Source: Paraphysomonas bandaiensis (Eukaryota > Chrysophyceae). Taken from it: a stretch of DNA of 64,000 nucleotides. The notes under the pieces were generated by a model. That model made no database searches. It was not told the DNA's origin and was given only the letters and a program-made list of their open reading frames with translations. Each line of letters begins with the position of its first letter. Within the stretch, counting starts at the first letter, position 1. The position numbers and the translations under genes were made by a program. Positions 37,063 to 49,950 of this stretch are shown one piece after another. Where the stretch lies: contig CBFFRP010000162.1 of NCBI GenBank assembly GCA_965644295.1, forward strand, positions 34,007 to 98,006. The letters run 5' to 3'.

Positions 37063-38636
37063 ATCATACTGTACATATATACCCCTCTACGAACAAAAAA
37101 ACACTAATTTTTTAATCCTTTTTACTTACTTTTTATTCAAATACAGCTTAGAAATCAGAGATTTTATTCCCAGCCACTAGATCTCTCCTGTATGTACAGC
37201 AGTTGTTAACGTTTACATGCATTGCTTGCTTCTTCTTGTAGCTATCTGAGTGGATACGCTATAGATACAGAGTCGAAATGATGTCAATGGAAGATTGAAA
37301 AAGCTCATTACACATGACACTATGTGTAATAATGTTGCTTGATAGTGTTCTATAGTCAAAGTGACTGCTAAATCAATTGTTTCTAGCTGTTGAGACAGAG
37401 ATGTCATAGAGGTTGACTGGCATTATAAAGCAGTTAGCTAGAATTGTTTATTCAATTTTTGCCTCTGCAATTGTAAATCTTTCCTGGTTCATTTTACTCA
37501 AGTCATAGACGTATCATTCACAGATGAAACACTTGGAACTTTCCAGTAACTTGAAATCCTGCAGTCACGCCTAAAGTGTCTTCCTAAGTGTGATGTTACA
37601 TTTTTTTTATGTTCTTAATAACCAAAAGTATGTCAGTATACTTCTTTCATGTCTTAATTATGATGTCATCAAGACACTGTCTTACAGATTTGATCCATCT
37701 CAACATAACCATTTAGAGATCAAAATTTACATTTTAAAGGGCATATGTTTTGCATCTTTTTATAAAGAATAAGTGTCCAGCTTTAAAATGTGTAACCTTG
37801 ATTCTTTCGAGATTACAGTGTACACAAGTCTATGCGTCTATGCTACGTTCCAGGACTAGATAACAATATATTTTATTACAGTACAGTAGTTGGTTTGGTT
37901 ATCAGCCATGTGTTCTTAATATCTTAATGACTAATACTAAAAATGGAATCTACGGATGTGTTTACTTACTGATATATTGCAATATATTGTAATTGTATTG
38001 TTGGGCCTGTTTAAAATCTCTATTAATAGTATTGATGGAACGCTATCTAACAATAGTATTGCAATATACAATATATTGCTATGTCCAATATCAATACCAT
38101 TAATGGACTTCTAATGGACGAAACAATATACATTTCATTCTGTTCTCTAGTGCATCCTAGTATTACGTTGTGATGGAAGTTCAGTATAATTACTACTAAT
38201 AGCTCCTGCGTTCTCGACAGCTACCACCTGCAACAATTACGTAGAGAATAATAAGAAACAATGAGTAATAAAATCGCTTGCATCTAAGTTTTGCAAAGCG
38301 GATTACTTTTTAAATTTATCCATGTCTGTATATACGGACGAGGGAGACGATGTTCGTAAAGCTCTGACCTTATGAAGTTCATTAACATCATGGTCCACGA
38401 AAAGTGGATACTTCACGTATCACATGCTGTAATACCTTACAACAAAAGAAGTCATCTAATTGCTGTTTAACAGACTCTTTATTATGTGATTCACATTGAA
38501 AATTATTGTAATTCTCATACAGGCTAAACAATTATCCTCATCTGAGCGCTACGACCTCATGTACGGTGTTTTCACCGAAGAGTTCAATCCAAACTATTGT
38601 CGTCCACAATATACACTATTAATTAGAATGAATTGA
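37063..38636. other. Intergenic, no gene seen
   Basis: AT-rich. About 37970-38100 contains several overlapping short palindromes around CAATATATTG and an imperfect inverted repeat built on AGTATTG and CAATACC. No exon series is recognised. Confidence 0.4.
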
Positions 38637-38999
38637 TTACATGGGGCTTCCAGGCTCAAAGTAAGCTGGCTTTCTCCTCTTGCGCTCACTTCTGCGAGAA
38701 GGCGACATCATTGGTTCGGTGGGTTTGGGGGGGGTGGTAGCGGCTTGCTTCTTTGGGGTCGCCTTCTTCCCACTGCCTACAGACTTTCTCTGTCTTGTCG
38801 TAGATGGTGATGCCTTACCCTTTGGGGATGCGATCGACTCTTCTCTCTGGGATGTTTCAGTAAAGTCTTCAGCATCATCAGGTGCGAGCAATACACTCAC
38901 AGCTCCAAGAGTAAACAACACTACGATAACATATATGATAAATGTTTTCACAGTAGTGGGTTCAAACGCAAAGATGCCAAATTTTGTTGGCTCAGACAT
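38637..38999 (-). CDS. Small single-pass membrane protein, basic tail
   Basis: 120 residues from the ATG at 38999 (MSEPTKFGIFAFEPTT), chosen over the ATG at 39035 because of its A-rich context. One hydrophobic segment at about residues 20-40 (IIYVIVVLFTLGAVSVLLA) is followed by an acidic patch and a long Lys/Arg/Ser/Pro-rich tail (KKATPKKQAATTPPKPTE, RRSERKRRKPAYF). No signal peptide is evident. The shape suggests a tail-type adaptor in an internal membrane, but I recognise no family. Spliced upstream exons cannot be excluded. Confidence 0.55.
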   Translation of the reverse strand: MSEPTKFGIFAFEPTTVKTFIIYVIVVLFTLGAVSVLLAPDDAEDFTETSQREESIASPKGKASPSTTRQRKSVGSGKKATPKKQAATTPPKPTEPMMSPSRRSERKRRKPAYFEPGSPM

Positions 39000-40191
39000 T
39001 GTTATTAATATAAAGGCTTTTGAAAAGCAAAGCAACCGCTATATAAGTGTGTAATTTTAAATAGTGATCTGCTGGTATCGGTTAGTTGACGGCCGGCTGT
39101 ATTATATAGAGATAGACGTATACATATACACATACATATATAGATGCTCACAATCTTAAACGGTCATCTTCAGTTGTGATGGATTAGGACCAATCATATC
39201 AGGGTCATAGTATACAGAGAATACGATGGCGTATATACTTATTGTTTTGAATTGTGTAGTGTATACATTGAATACAATTCCGTATATTATATACATGAAA
39301 TACAGTTATACAGTTACAGGTGCTGGTGTCTATACAGAGGAGAAAGAGATCTGGATGATACTGGAGGATCTGATGTTAGACATTCCTTGTTGCAGGAAAG
39401 AGCATTGAGTAGTCATGCTTTGCATTGATATAAACCCCTCACTCATAGAAACAGTATTCTACAGGAAGTCGAGAAGTTGTTGTCTTGAGGTCTCTGGATG
39501 AATGGTCACAATTGGGACAAGAAAAAAGAGTTAATAGCAGTTCAGAGGTCTTTTGTATTTAACAGAACTCTTAATGTCATTAGGAAGGGGTCTATGCTTA
39601 TTTAGAGAGATAAGTCTTTACTATAGCACAAAAGATAATCCTGTCCTCATTTATCAGAACAGCTATTGTTACAGTATTGCGAATATTCAGTTTTACACTT
39701 ATTAACCATATCATAAAGCTGAAACCGTTTATTCAAATACATCTGAAATCAATTTTGTAATCATCATATTAAACATTAAACCAGTCCAACCTACTCACAT
39801 GTGTTGGAAGTTGAAATTCGTTTGTTAGTATACAATATCCAAAGCATCATATGAATAATGATGAAGATTAATTTGTAATCATTTATATGTCATTGTAGAA
39901 CCGATAGGTAACCTTCATAACCAATCATGTATCGCCATTGCGTGGAAATGAAGAGTTCCAACTAAAAAACAAATGGTAGTAGTAGCTATAAATGGGATAG
40001 TATTAAAATTGTAATAATCATATCTAACTATTAGTTTAATTAGCGACGCAGAAAATAGGAACGTTCGCAGTAACATACAAATTTATTCATTAGGGAGACA
40101 CATCTTTCGCAAATTGTGATGATTTACTCCAACAAAAGACGCCCATGTTGAAGAAATTTTCGAGAAATAAAGTCCAACAAACGTACAGTGT
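39000..40191. other. Intergenic, one doubtful short ORF
   Basis: A plus-strand 60-codon frame (39226-39408, MAYILIVLNCVVYTLNTIPY) is hydrophobic but unsupported. The rest shows no coding signal. It lies between two minus-strand genes. Confidence 0.3.
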
Positions 40192-40999
40192 TCATTTTGA
40201 TGAAGAGAATGAAGAAAAATAATCTGCTTTAATTTTTCTGAGGAGATGGTAGCCGGATGATGCTCCCAGAGCGACATTCACCAACGCAAGATTGTAGTTC
40301 ACAGGAGTAATAACAAAAGAGTAACGAGTCCAAATTAGACCTGTAGCAGTCAAGGCAGCAGTTTGGGCGAAACTGATGGTGTCAGTTGGTTTGTCCAAAT
40401 TTAACAAGTTTGTTCCAGAGAGCATCCATTTCGACGTGGGTGCCCAAAAAAATATAGTGAATGGTCCTGCAGGGTGGGAGCTTGTGGAGCGAATAAAACT
40501 AGGCATGCTCGGAGCAGATAAAAGAGCTTTCACGCGCGTAGAAGAAACCATAATGGCGGCTAGTGTAGCGCCTGCAACAGCAGCTTTCTGGCCAATGGCC
40601 GTCAGCTCTTCGACAGCATTCGCAGAGTTTGCTAGCTTGTATTCAATAGCTCTTCGTAGCTGATTTATTTGGGCAGCAACATTGAAAGTATGGCATGCAA
40701 ATAAAAGGTAATTTCTCGGCTGTACTTTCCAAGCAAATCTCATGAATAGCGATGAATAGCCAATCATAACACCAGTCATGGGAACATCAATGATCTCTGG
40801 CCCTTTGAAGCTGGCATCATAGACAGCAGCGCCCACTAGACCCCAGTTTGCAACTATTCGATCACAAATGTAAGCATCATACATTAAATATTTAAACTAG
40901 CCTACCTGGACCCCAGAAATGTGTGGTCTTCCACCCATGCTCTGGGTGAGTAAGGTTGGCAATAATGGATCGAATGAAGGAGGTGGACTGAGAAGCCAT
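40192..40999 (-). CDS. Mitochondrial pyruvate carrier MPC1-MPC2 fusion
   Basis: Two exons, complement(40192..40853, 40906..40999), 251 aa. The 52-nt intron splits the MPC1 motif, which splices to HFWGPVANWGLVGA. Residues about 17-113 match MPC1: HPEHGWKTTHFWGP, LFMRFAWKVQPRNYLLFACH and AAQINQLRRAIEY. A roughly 35-residue alanine-rich linker follows. Residues about 150-245 match MPC2: HPAGPFTIFFWAPTSKWML, TGLIWTRYSFVITPVNYN and GASSGYHLLRK. In other eukaryotes MPC1 and MPC2 are separate small proteins that pair in the inner mitochondrial membrane to import pyruvate. Here one chain holds both halves in the order 1-2, so a covalent heterodimer is inferred. No intron or stop separates the halves. 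Confidence 0.93.
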
Positions 41000-42665
41000 T
41001 ACTTTAATATAGAATAAGTACTTAATAACGAACAGCAACAGTCTTGAATCCTCCTAGAAATGTATTTAAAACTGCTGCCAGGTGTGTAGATATGGCTGTA
41101 TGTGGGTGGGTGAGTGCCCCAATCCAATCCAACCCATGCAAGCCCATCCAACCATTCATTTGCCTATACGAAGGTATATGGTATACGACGCATTCATATA
41201 TAGCAGGACACATCATCATACACAACTGTATATTTGATGGTGGTTTCGGTGGAAAAATATCTAATTATTGGGTGTGGAAATTACAAAATCTGTCGTTTTC
41301 AGATACAAAAATATAAAAATAGGTTTCAAGAAAAATCAACGTTTTTTCAGACATGAAAATCGAAAGTATGTATGGTATTTCTAGAATTTCAATGATGTGC
41401 TGAAGAATGCAGTCCGTTATCTACAGCAGTAGATCTCATGGAGCTACAGTGCCTATCCATAGCATATACGAAGCTATATATGTATCACTCCTGAGCTACA
41501 TCATAGAATTCATGCTGTTTCAAAGAGATCTCACCTTATTGATCATGTCAACATCACCATCGTATCAGCACTGACAGTCATCACGGACAGAGGATATACT
41601 TATATGTATGCATATATATCAGCAGTGTGTATACATATATATATAATGCATATAATGAAATGCGCGTCGACTTCATGAGACTGAGATTCGTTTTTTGCAT
41701 TGCATTCTGATATATATTGTTCAACTTTCTATATCATTTATATACCCCCAAGAAATTTGTATCCACACCAATACACTGAGTATCAAAGTCGATGAATAGG
41801 TCCCCTGATACCTCCAAAGGATTACTTACTACTAATTGTATCGCCATTTCAAAGATGTCTATCGTACGAGTGATTATTGAGGGGTATTTAATCTATAACT
41901 TAAACATATGCTATCTTGAGGGAGTACGCAGCAAATAGTTCTAGGCTTTGATATTGTTGCTACGTGTTTTGTGTGCCTCTGACCAAGTCAAGAAATGCCA
42001 TACAATCTCGACGTTAAAGTTTATTTATGTTCCTCGATAATCTTGTCTACTAATCATACTGGCGTAGTGATTGAGGAATATCATAGAGAAAAATGCAGTT
42101 GTTTTTAAAAGTAATAAATCCGGAATAGAGTATTTGAAGATGCTAATGGTGCTGGGTGATATACATCGTTCAATCTTTCTTGTTAAGGATCTATCTTGAA
42201 ATCGATGGATACGAAAACTTATCGAACGGTGCACATGCAAGTTTCAATTTTCTATATAATGTTGTCTATATCTATGGTTATTGTCATCTACAACTATACA
42301 CTAAAGTGATTAGCGAATGGTCTTATAGCGCCGTAAAGTACTTATACACTCTTATATTGATTTGCACTTCGCTTGCACAAGGGCATAGAACTAAATTACT
42401 ATAACAACCTAACGAGAGTAAATTACAATACAACACTGATGACTCCTGTAAAATTAGGCGCTTTGATTATAGTGGTTCGAAAATGTAAAATCAACAAATG
42501 CGAAACAACGAATACCGACAACTACCCTTATATCCAGCAAGTAATTAATAAGATTTCAAGAACCTTTCACTGTGTCCACGATTTTCCTTGTATAGTCCAC
42601 AGAGTACGTCAATATTTATACTTCCAATGCTCCACACTCAGTATGCATGAGAAACTGGCAAATCC
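41000..42665. other. Intergenic, no gene seen
   Basis: Long AT-rich interval between the MPC fusion and the PPDK-like gene. Frames of 70-100 codons on both strands (for example 42373-42675 plus) show no domain or exon pattern. Confidence 0.35.
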
Positions 42666-45600
42666 TCAAGGATAGAAAGTACATCTGCATACCACACACG
42701 GATAAATACAGGTAAAACACGCTGTTAATATTAGTATAGTACCAGATTTTCCACTTATACAGAGTTGAGCACATTTGAGCTTCACCGAAGGAATATCACG
42801 AAGGTAACAGGATATCTGTAGCTCCTAACTCAGGATATACGATATATATCTTATTCAACTTACATAGTCTATTTGAAGCTTAAAAAGATGTTCAATAGTG
42901 CCCATGTGTCCGCATTGATTTCCTGATACCCCTATAGGCATGTTGTCGCTGTAGTTGCTATCAACGTGACATATATCAGAAAAAATTCCTCAACAACAAC
43001 ACTAGAAGTTCTACTCACCGCACCAATCGTACTCCAGAGGCCAAAATTGCCCCTACTCCATCTATATCCAAAGCACGGTACGGATCTGGTGCAACACTTT
43101 ACTATATATATAAAGCAGAAATTGAAACACATACCAGTTTGCACAACATTCAAGTCACTCAAAGCCCGTAGCATATCAGAGGTGTTTGTCCTGTGTATTT
43201 CAGTCAAAGCATTGTGAAACCACTACATATAGGCACCTTGACAAGCCAAGAACAAGTTCCGTGAGACGTTCGCATTCAAACAAAATGAAAGACACCCCTT
43301 TCTACGAGATACTTGTCAAGTAAACTCGGTGCAACATTACACCAACACGTACCGTGCGCGCAATCTTGTCAGCCCGTAGACAAGCACGAGGAGTCTATAA
43401 CTTCCGTTACATTGGGAAGTAGCTGATAGCAATATATCACACCTCTATCATAGCGCCAATTTTAAAACTGACACGCTGACTTGCACTCCTAAAGAGCTGA
43501 CAGCATATTACAATATAGTACTTTACCACACCTACTACTGACCTCCATTGCGGTGCTCATGATGACTCCGCATACCTCCTGTAGCTATTAAGTATGATCA
43601 AATACCCACTAGTGTAACTCAATACACTAAAATTTACCTCCGCTTCACCTACAACTACAGGTACGATCAGTTGCATAGCTACATGTCGACCTTCCCTTGC
43701 TGCGTTCATTCCCGCAGCTGCAAAGCGGACACACATTTAGGAAGCTCAAGGCAGTCTAGTATCACACATACAAAGTATGGCGCGAGTCTGCATGGTAACA
43801 AACTCTGGTGGTGGAAAAATCGTTGGTGCTCCCTTATGCCCTCCACTTCCTTTCATGTACGTGAGGAAAATAATAATAAAATCTACTATGTTTACCGTCA
43901 TCGTGGTGAACGGAACAAAATTTCATACCATCAAATAATCTGGTGTAGCACACCATTCAAAAACGAGTGCAGCTATGATGTGAACATACCTCACACTGGT
44001 GTCCAAAAATGAAACAGTAGAAATAGAAGGACATAATGAGTAGCATGCGCCACAGTAATAAGCGAGTACGCACCCTACTGACACTGTGCGCCCTTGAACA
44101 GCATCAACTACAGCCTCTATATCTCGGCCATGGCGACTTTCAAGTTGAAGTAGAATGTTGCTCTTCTCTCTGCGTATAGTAATTAGTAAAGACTACAACT
44201 ATCATACATAGTAATCGTACTCAGGACTAGCGTCAAAATACTTTTGCATTAGATCCTCACATTCACCATTGAGCAGCATCATCTCAGTCCTGTTACGAAG
44301 TAACTCCATTCTTTGGATAGTACAGTTATATTTCCCATACCTACATATTCCTACTCCGTCCGGCCGTAGCTGCATTGCCTGTGTGCATCAACACCATAAC
44401 ATTAGCATGTAGGGAATATAATATCCATATATAATATTACATACTCGTTCAGCATCCTTAATACTTTCTACAGTGGCATATACGGAAGTCCTGTCGCATG
44501 CCAACTTATCACAACAAGAGAAAGGTTACCTGGAAAATGCATACCTGCGGTGTTTGTCCGACCACCTCATGAGTGTCTTGAAGTCGGCGGTAGTCCCTGA
44601 TATATATCATTTAGATATACGTACAACCGTCTTCCTAATAGATCGCACCAGCAGGGGCACATGGAGCTCGGCCCTTAATGACTCTTCCGGTCCTCCCGTC
44701 AAGAGTGATTTCTTGTCCTTTCACTATACATACTTCTCCAGCGCTGTCCAGTACGCATTCAGCCTCTTCGTCCAAAGTCATACCACACTCAGCAGCCCCT
44801 GTTATCACCGTTTTGTCCATAGATCGTGCTATCTCAGCGCCTGCACTAGTTATCCCTATTGTCCACTTTACATGATAACCCTCTTCATGAAACACATACC
44901 ACCATGCATGGTCAGTACGCCGACTGATACTGCGATTCCAGCCACGTCCTCAGCAGATGATTCACGGCGGACCTAGTGGTCATGTTAACCCTAAGGTAAA
45001 ATAAGTAAGAACTATTCAGCTTTATATTACCAGTATCGGGTCCTTTCCACTCTTTCTGAATCCGGCGGCATCTTCTTCGCTAAAAACAGCAAATCCAGTA
45101 ACTGCCCCTATAGCAGTACAACGGTTATTGGAACCACGCTGCACAATATAAGTTACTACATACCTGCGGTAGATTGAACTCCAACTCCCAGAATGTCGTC
45201 CGTCATTTCAGCTAGTTTGAAGTGGTAATGTCATACATATTAAAATCTATATGGTCGACTTAACCTGCTCCCTCCTCGATTGTGGGATTCAAGAAGAAAG
45301 ACATCTAAAAACCAGTACGGGTGACAAAATATTTAGTGTCTTCAATTAGGTTACCTGACTGGCATCGACTCTCATAATCGCCTCTCTCTCCTACTCCCAA
45401 TAAAACATATCAAAATATACTACAGGAATAATATAAGAGACAAAATGTAGACGTACAGTAATCTGTTGGTGACGAGCCATATCCACTACAACTGCAACAG
45501 CCGCCTACTCCACGATTAGAGAAAAACCTACTGTCTGCAATTTTACACCTCTGGGCAAAGTCGGGCAGAGGAGCTATCAAGAATAAACAGCTCACCATCT

Positions 45601-46924
45601 TCAACTGCAAATTTCACCTCCTAATATATAAATTAATTTCCACCTTGTACAATTTCGTGTCATAGCTTCATACCTGGGGTCTTCCGAAGAGTTCCTCCAG
45701 ATTTACTGCAATTGAAGTTAGTTTGCCATACACTCCAGGAAGACTCCGTTCCATCTCCCGGCCGCCTAACTCAATCTTTCCCGGATCTCCATCAATACCA
45801 TCAGCAACATCACATCCTTCTGCCATACATACGAACTCCCCTGCATGGTCCAGTAGGTTGTCAATAAATTATATCACACAGAAATTCGAATGTCTACCGT
45901 AAATGTGTCGACTGCCTGTGTTAGGGTCCCTTGTGTAAATTTTACCCGTGCACGAGCTTTTACTTTTAGTGCCATGCACCATGCGTTGAACCACCACTGC
46001 GGTTCCAAGCCCTTCTGCAATATGGTGAATCCGGCGGAATTTGACAGCCCTATTTTGTGTCTTCAACCTTTACTGTGAAATATAATTAGTTGTCTGTACC
46101 TAGGTGCATACCAGGAGCAGAATATGGCCTCTAACGCCTCTCTGAGTTGTTCCATTGGATCTTCAGGTGCCATTCCCAGACTCGCAAACCTATCCACCAC
46201 TCGCGAAAGAGCTTCCTCTGTTAGATCACATTCCTTTGATGCACCATCGTGGGCCTTGGCTTCTTCAAGAATATTGACATACATTTCCTTGGGAATTTTG
46301 AGAACAACTGTGCCGTATTGCTGTAAGAAACGTCGATGAAGATCCAGTGCAAATCTTTTATCTCCAGTAATCGTAGCAATGCGGCGACAAGCCTCCGTGG
46401 TCATGCCCAGGTTAAGAACAGAGTCCATCATGCTACATTCCTTAAGATCAATTGGAGTACATATAGAAAAATAACTACCCAGGCATATCCACAGCTGACC
46501 CAGCTCTAATGGCCAGTAATAAGGGAAGAGTATCTGGTGGGGAAGAAGGAGTAATGCAAAAAGTTCTTCCTGCTTTCTTCTCAATAGTAGCGATATGAGA
46601 CCGACAGCTGTCTATAAGATGAGCAGGCATGAACTGATTTCCTCGAAAGAAATCAATACATGTCTCAGTTGTTACAACAAAACCAGCTGGCACTCTTATC
46701 CCTCCTCTAGTGGATACATCATCATCAGATCAATCAAATGACATGACAACCTTGTCAACATACAGAGTGTAGCCCCTGCATGGAATCGTGTTCATAGTTG
46801 GTAACGTTATGAGATAGACCATACCTTTAAGCCCTAGAGACATCTGATCATTCTGAGAGCCTTCCTGGAAGTCATAGCATCTCTTCTTCATCCCATCCGA
46901 TGCCCAACGACGAAAAGATTCCAT
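42666..46924 (-). CDS. PPDK-like protein with substituted catalytic residues
   Basis: A 29-exon model, 896 aa, in frame; the outer limits are 46924 (ATG) and 42666. Best exons: 46825..46924, 46751..46775, 46479..46706, 46100..46432, 45898..46049, 45674..45840, 45549..45620, 44900..44972, 44649..44855, 44545..44596, 44208..44378, 43353..43394, 43237..43301, 43019..43061, 42864..42957, 42666..42824. Recognisable PPDK blocks are GGIRVPAGFVVTTETC, AGSAVDMPGMMDSVLNLGM, YAPRAVKFRRIHHIAEGLGT, TGKIYTRDPNTG, ADFKTLMRWSDKHRR and FVTMQTRAIL. Key sites differ: the phosphohistidine loop is GGITSAGAEIAR (Ala471 for His), the catalytic-Cys loop is GVSGNQCG (Ser824 for Cys), and GTND is ECER. Active PPDK interconverts pyruvate/ATP/Pi and PEP/AMP/PPi; this copy is predicted inactive. 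The 19-nt exon (43954..43972) is weakly supported. Confidence 0.8.
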
Positions 46925-47554
46925 CTTTCACTTGTATTGTACAGGAAATATGAAATCTACTGTATATGAGAATATATATGAGCGTGTTCATGTTTTATAT
47001 CTCTAGTGCTGAGATTCACTAATATAGATAGAAGGAAATTCAAGTACTCGAAGTCGAAGTGAATGTTGAGATCTTTCTACTTCGAAGTGAGTTTAAGTTA
47101 AGAAGAAGAAAGTTACAAACTGAAATAGTACAGAGTATACTGGTGTATGGTCCTTCTCATTATATGGGCGGTATATTGCAGTACATACCTCAACAGGAAC
47201 AACAAGCAACTTGAAGTACTGCCTTCCAGATCTGCAGATGTACTGTCTGTATTCTATATAGGTAGTATAGGTAGGTAAAGTATAGCTGTACCTAAATCTT
47301 GTTGCACTTCATATCATACACACAGCTGTACATACTGCTGTAAGTACTGATATAGCAGGCAGTGATTTCATAGTAAGAACTCATTTCTTATTCCCACCAT
47401 AATATAAAGAAAACATTCCTTAAACACTATTATTCAATTGTGTGACTGTGTTTGTTATTAAGATACATGCACAGAAGTCAAGAAGAAAGTCTCTAGTGCT
47501 ATTGAGGCGTATGTATATGTATCTGATTATTAAGATAAGTATACAACCAATAGA
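46925..47554. promoter_or_regulatory. Divergent intergenic region, PPDK-like and TBC genes
   Basis: These 630 bp separate two genes transcribed away from each other. A short inverted repeat around CTTCGAAGT/ACTTCGA lies near 47050-47090. No further promoter element can be named. Confidence 0.45.
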
Positions 47555-49334
47555 ATGAACTCACACGCTGGAGACTGTTTCTATGTCGCTGAGATTTCAG
47601 CTAAACCTGCTGGAAATATGTTTTTAGACGAGCATGATAGTGCAGGAAGCTTCCCAGATATACCGATATCATATGACAGCCTGCGAGAACAAGTGTACGG
47701 GGGGTTAATGCCTGATGCTCGTCAGTATTGGTGGCCATTGTTGCCAAGAATTGTTTCCGGTGAGCATATCAGGAAGTATCCTAACATCAAGGCGATGTCC
47801 ACAGTAAGATATAAATCAGCACTTGGTGGAAGAGTTTCTGTAGATACGAATGATACAGGGGCGGAGCAAACAAACAGGTTGAATGAGGTTGTTTGTCTCT
47901 TATCGGATTTATACGATATTCAAGATCAAGAATCAGTGAGACAGCTAGTGGGGGTGCTCATTGACATTATTCCAAGTTCCGATATATGTTTTCATACCTG
48001 TTGTGATATTCTGGATCAGCCTCACTCTATTGTAGCTCGAAATGCGCATGATCATCGAGTGAAGTTGCACGTCTTTCGGGAGCTAATTGAAGAACACCTT
48101 CCCCAAGCTGATGTTGTACTTTTAACGCATCTAGGTGTCCTCGAAGATCGATTTCTGAACTTAATATTTGTTGATTTTTTCACTTCAATTATTTCTAATA
48201 CCCACGTGTTGAGAATATTTGATATGCTGTTACTAGAAGGTGTTGTTGTCCTGCATAGATTTGGACTTGGCATCATTTTTATGCATATTTCTCTCCTTTA
48301 CAAAGTCAAGTAAGTTTATTTCAACTGACTGTGCTGACGATTCATATTCTGTTTTGCTTTGCAGATCAGGCCAAGAATTTTGGGAAGAAGTTTGCCGTCA
48401 CAGTTGGGACTTTGATTTTGACGACTTATTTAAGGCTTCGCTTAACATTGGCAAGTATGTATATAACGCGTATATATATGGTAGACATATATATGCTTAT
48501 CAGTGCTGTTCTTCGCAGGTCCCCATTCTCTTTATTCTTTAGAAAAGGATTTGCAGTCCAGACTGCCGAGCTTCATGAATATGAAGTGCAAGTACAGGAA
48601 GATGTTGCGGAGGAAATGAAAAAAACAGTGGATGCCCCACGGCGAAGGACTAGTAGCGCGGAGAGTACAATACAGTTTGGCATTGCGTCTAATTCCAGGT
48701 TGGTGGATGTGATGGCAGCGCATGCATTGCACACCTCTATTCCGGACAGCTTCAAAATGGACTCCTTTCGTCTGGTGTTTTCGACTTACAATAATGGATG
48801 GAGCCTGGATACGTTGTATGCCCTAACACAGCATATGTACCCCTGTATATTACTCCTGCGTTCACTGGAAAAGAAGGTCGTGCTGGGGGCATTTCTTCCT
48901 TGCGCCCTCTCCCCTCCTTCCAAAAAATTGCGTGGCAATGGACTGACATGCTGCTTCCGTCTGCGTGGAATAGACATCGATTGCTACCGTTGGAGACACA
49001 CTAGGTCTGCATTGAATAATTCTGACGACCCTGAAACGTCAGAGTCCGACTCTACTCACCAACAATTTGCTATCTGTACTGCGGAATATATTATATTTGG
49101 TGGAAGTGCGAAACACGGAACGAATGCTATCCGAATTGACTCGGACCTCAGAACGTGTTACTGTGGACCATCCGACACGTACAATAATCCTCCACTAGCC
49201 CCTGAAGAGCAGATTCAGCCGTTTGCAATCGGTACGTGCTTGTTATTTTCTGAAAATATATTGTGATCATACACATAGATGAATTGGAGGTTTTTTGTGG
49301 GCCTTGCACGGAGCGTGGTAACCACTCTCCATGA
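47555..49334 (+). CDS. TBC-TLDc domain protein (TBC1D24-like)
   Basis: Four-exon model: 47555..48309, 48365..48454, 48519..49231, 49279..49334, 537 aa. The N-terminal half is a divergent TBC (Rab-GAP) fold: YGGLMPDARQYWWPLLPRIV, then FRELIEEHLPQAD, FVDFFTSIISNTHVLRIFDM and GQEFWEEVCRHSWDFDFDDL. The C-terminal half is a TLDc domain: FRLVFSTYNNGWSLDTLYAL, then FGGSAKHGTNAIRIDSDL and finally IDELEVFCGP. The canonical arginine and glutamine fingers of catalytic TBC domains are not evident, as in TBC1D24, so GAP activity is uncertain. TBC-TLDc proteins work in vesicle traffic and oxidative-stress responses. The three introns (55, 64 and 47 nt) keep both domains intact. Confidence 0.85.
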
Positions 49335-49950
49335 TAGGTTGAGTTTATTGGCGACACCTCTTGTCTGTTATTTACGAAACATATTATGAAGATTTATTTT
49401 TTCATGTATGTTATGCTATATGGTAGTACCGTGATTATTTGTCACTTCGAAATGGTGCCTCGAGGACTTGTACATACTACGTAATGTATAGTTCGTTTAT
49501 ACTTAGAAATAATTTGGAACTTAATATACCCAAGCGCTTTCGTATAAGAGTACGGTATGTGTGGGTTTGGGTGATGATTATAATGCCACGATACTGATAC
49601 GCTGCAGTTCTAATATAATGTAATACTATTCTCAACATAAATTAGATGAGTTAAATTCCAACGATCGTCGCAATATATAGCATAAGGTGATTGTAGATAT
49701 TCAACTGCTTCGAAATATTCAAGTATAGTAGTATGTGCGTGTGTAAGAACACTCATACAAAAGAGCAGTAGTGTGTGTACAACAATGATGGACTGGAATC
49801 ATTGTAAAGCAATGCTTATCATTAGTTTTCAACAGGATGACATCATCATAAGAATTAATTCCACAAGTATTTTTAAACTGAATGTGGCCTCTAAATGGAA
49901 ATACAGAGAGTGTCCAGTCGGGAAGGGTCTATTGAATATTGAAGCAAAAG
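49335..49950. other. Intergenic, no gene seen
   Basis: AT-rich sequence after the TBC-TLDc gene. It holds only short frames (49773-49970 plus, 65 codons, unsupported). Confidence 0.4.

Noticed and set aside
37970-38100. AT palindromes as a replication origin or centromere element
   Set aside because: Short CAATATATTG palindromes are expected by chance in such AT-rich DNA. There is no further support.
39226-39408. Hydrophobic 60-codon ORF as a gene
   Set aside because: The frame is short, AT-driven and low in complexity, with no splice or family support.
44312-44341. A 30-nt intron in the PPDK-like gene (GTATGG to CAAAG)
   Set aside because: It is shorter than any other intron here, and the sequence is open and in frame, so I kept it as exon.
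44856-44899. Reading PPDK through GGMCFMKRV without an intron, which would hide the lost His
   Set aside because: It stops after a few codons. The 44-nt intron gives GGITSAGAEIAR, which aligns residue for residue with the PPDK loop.
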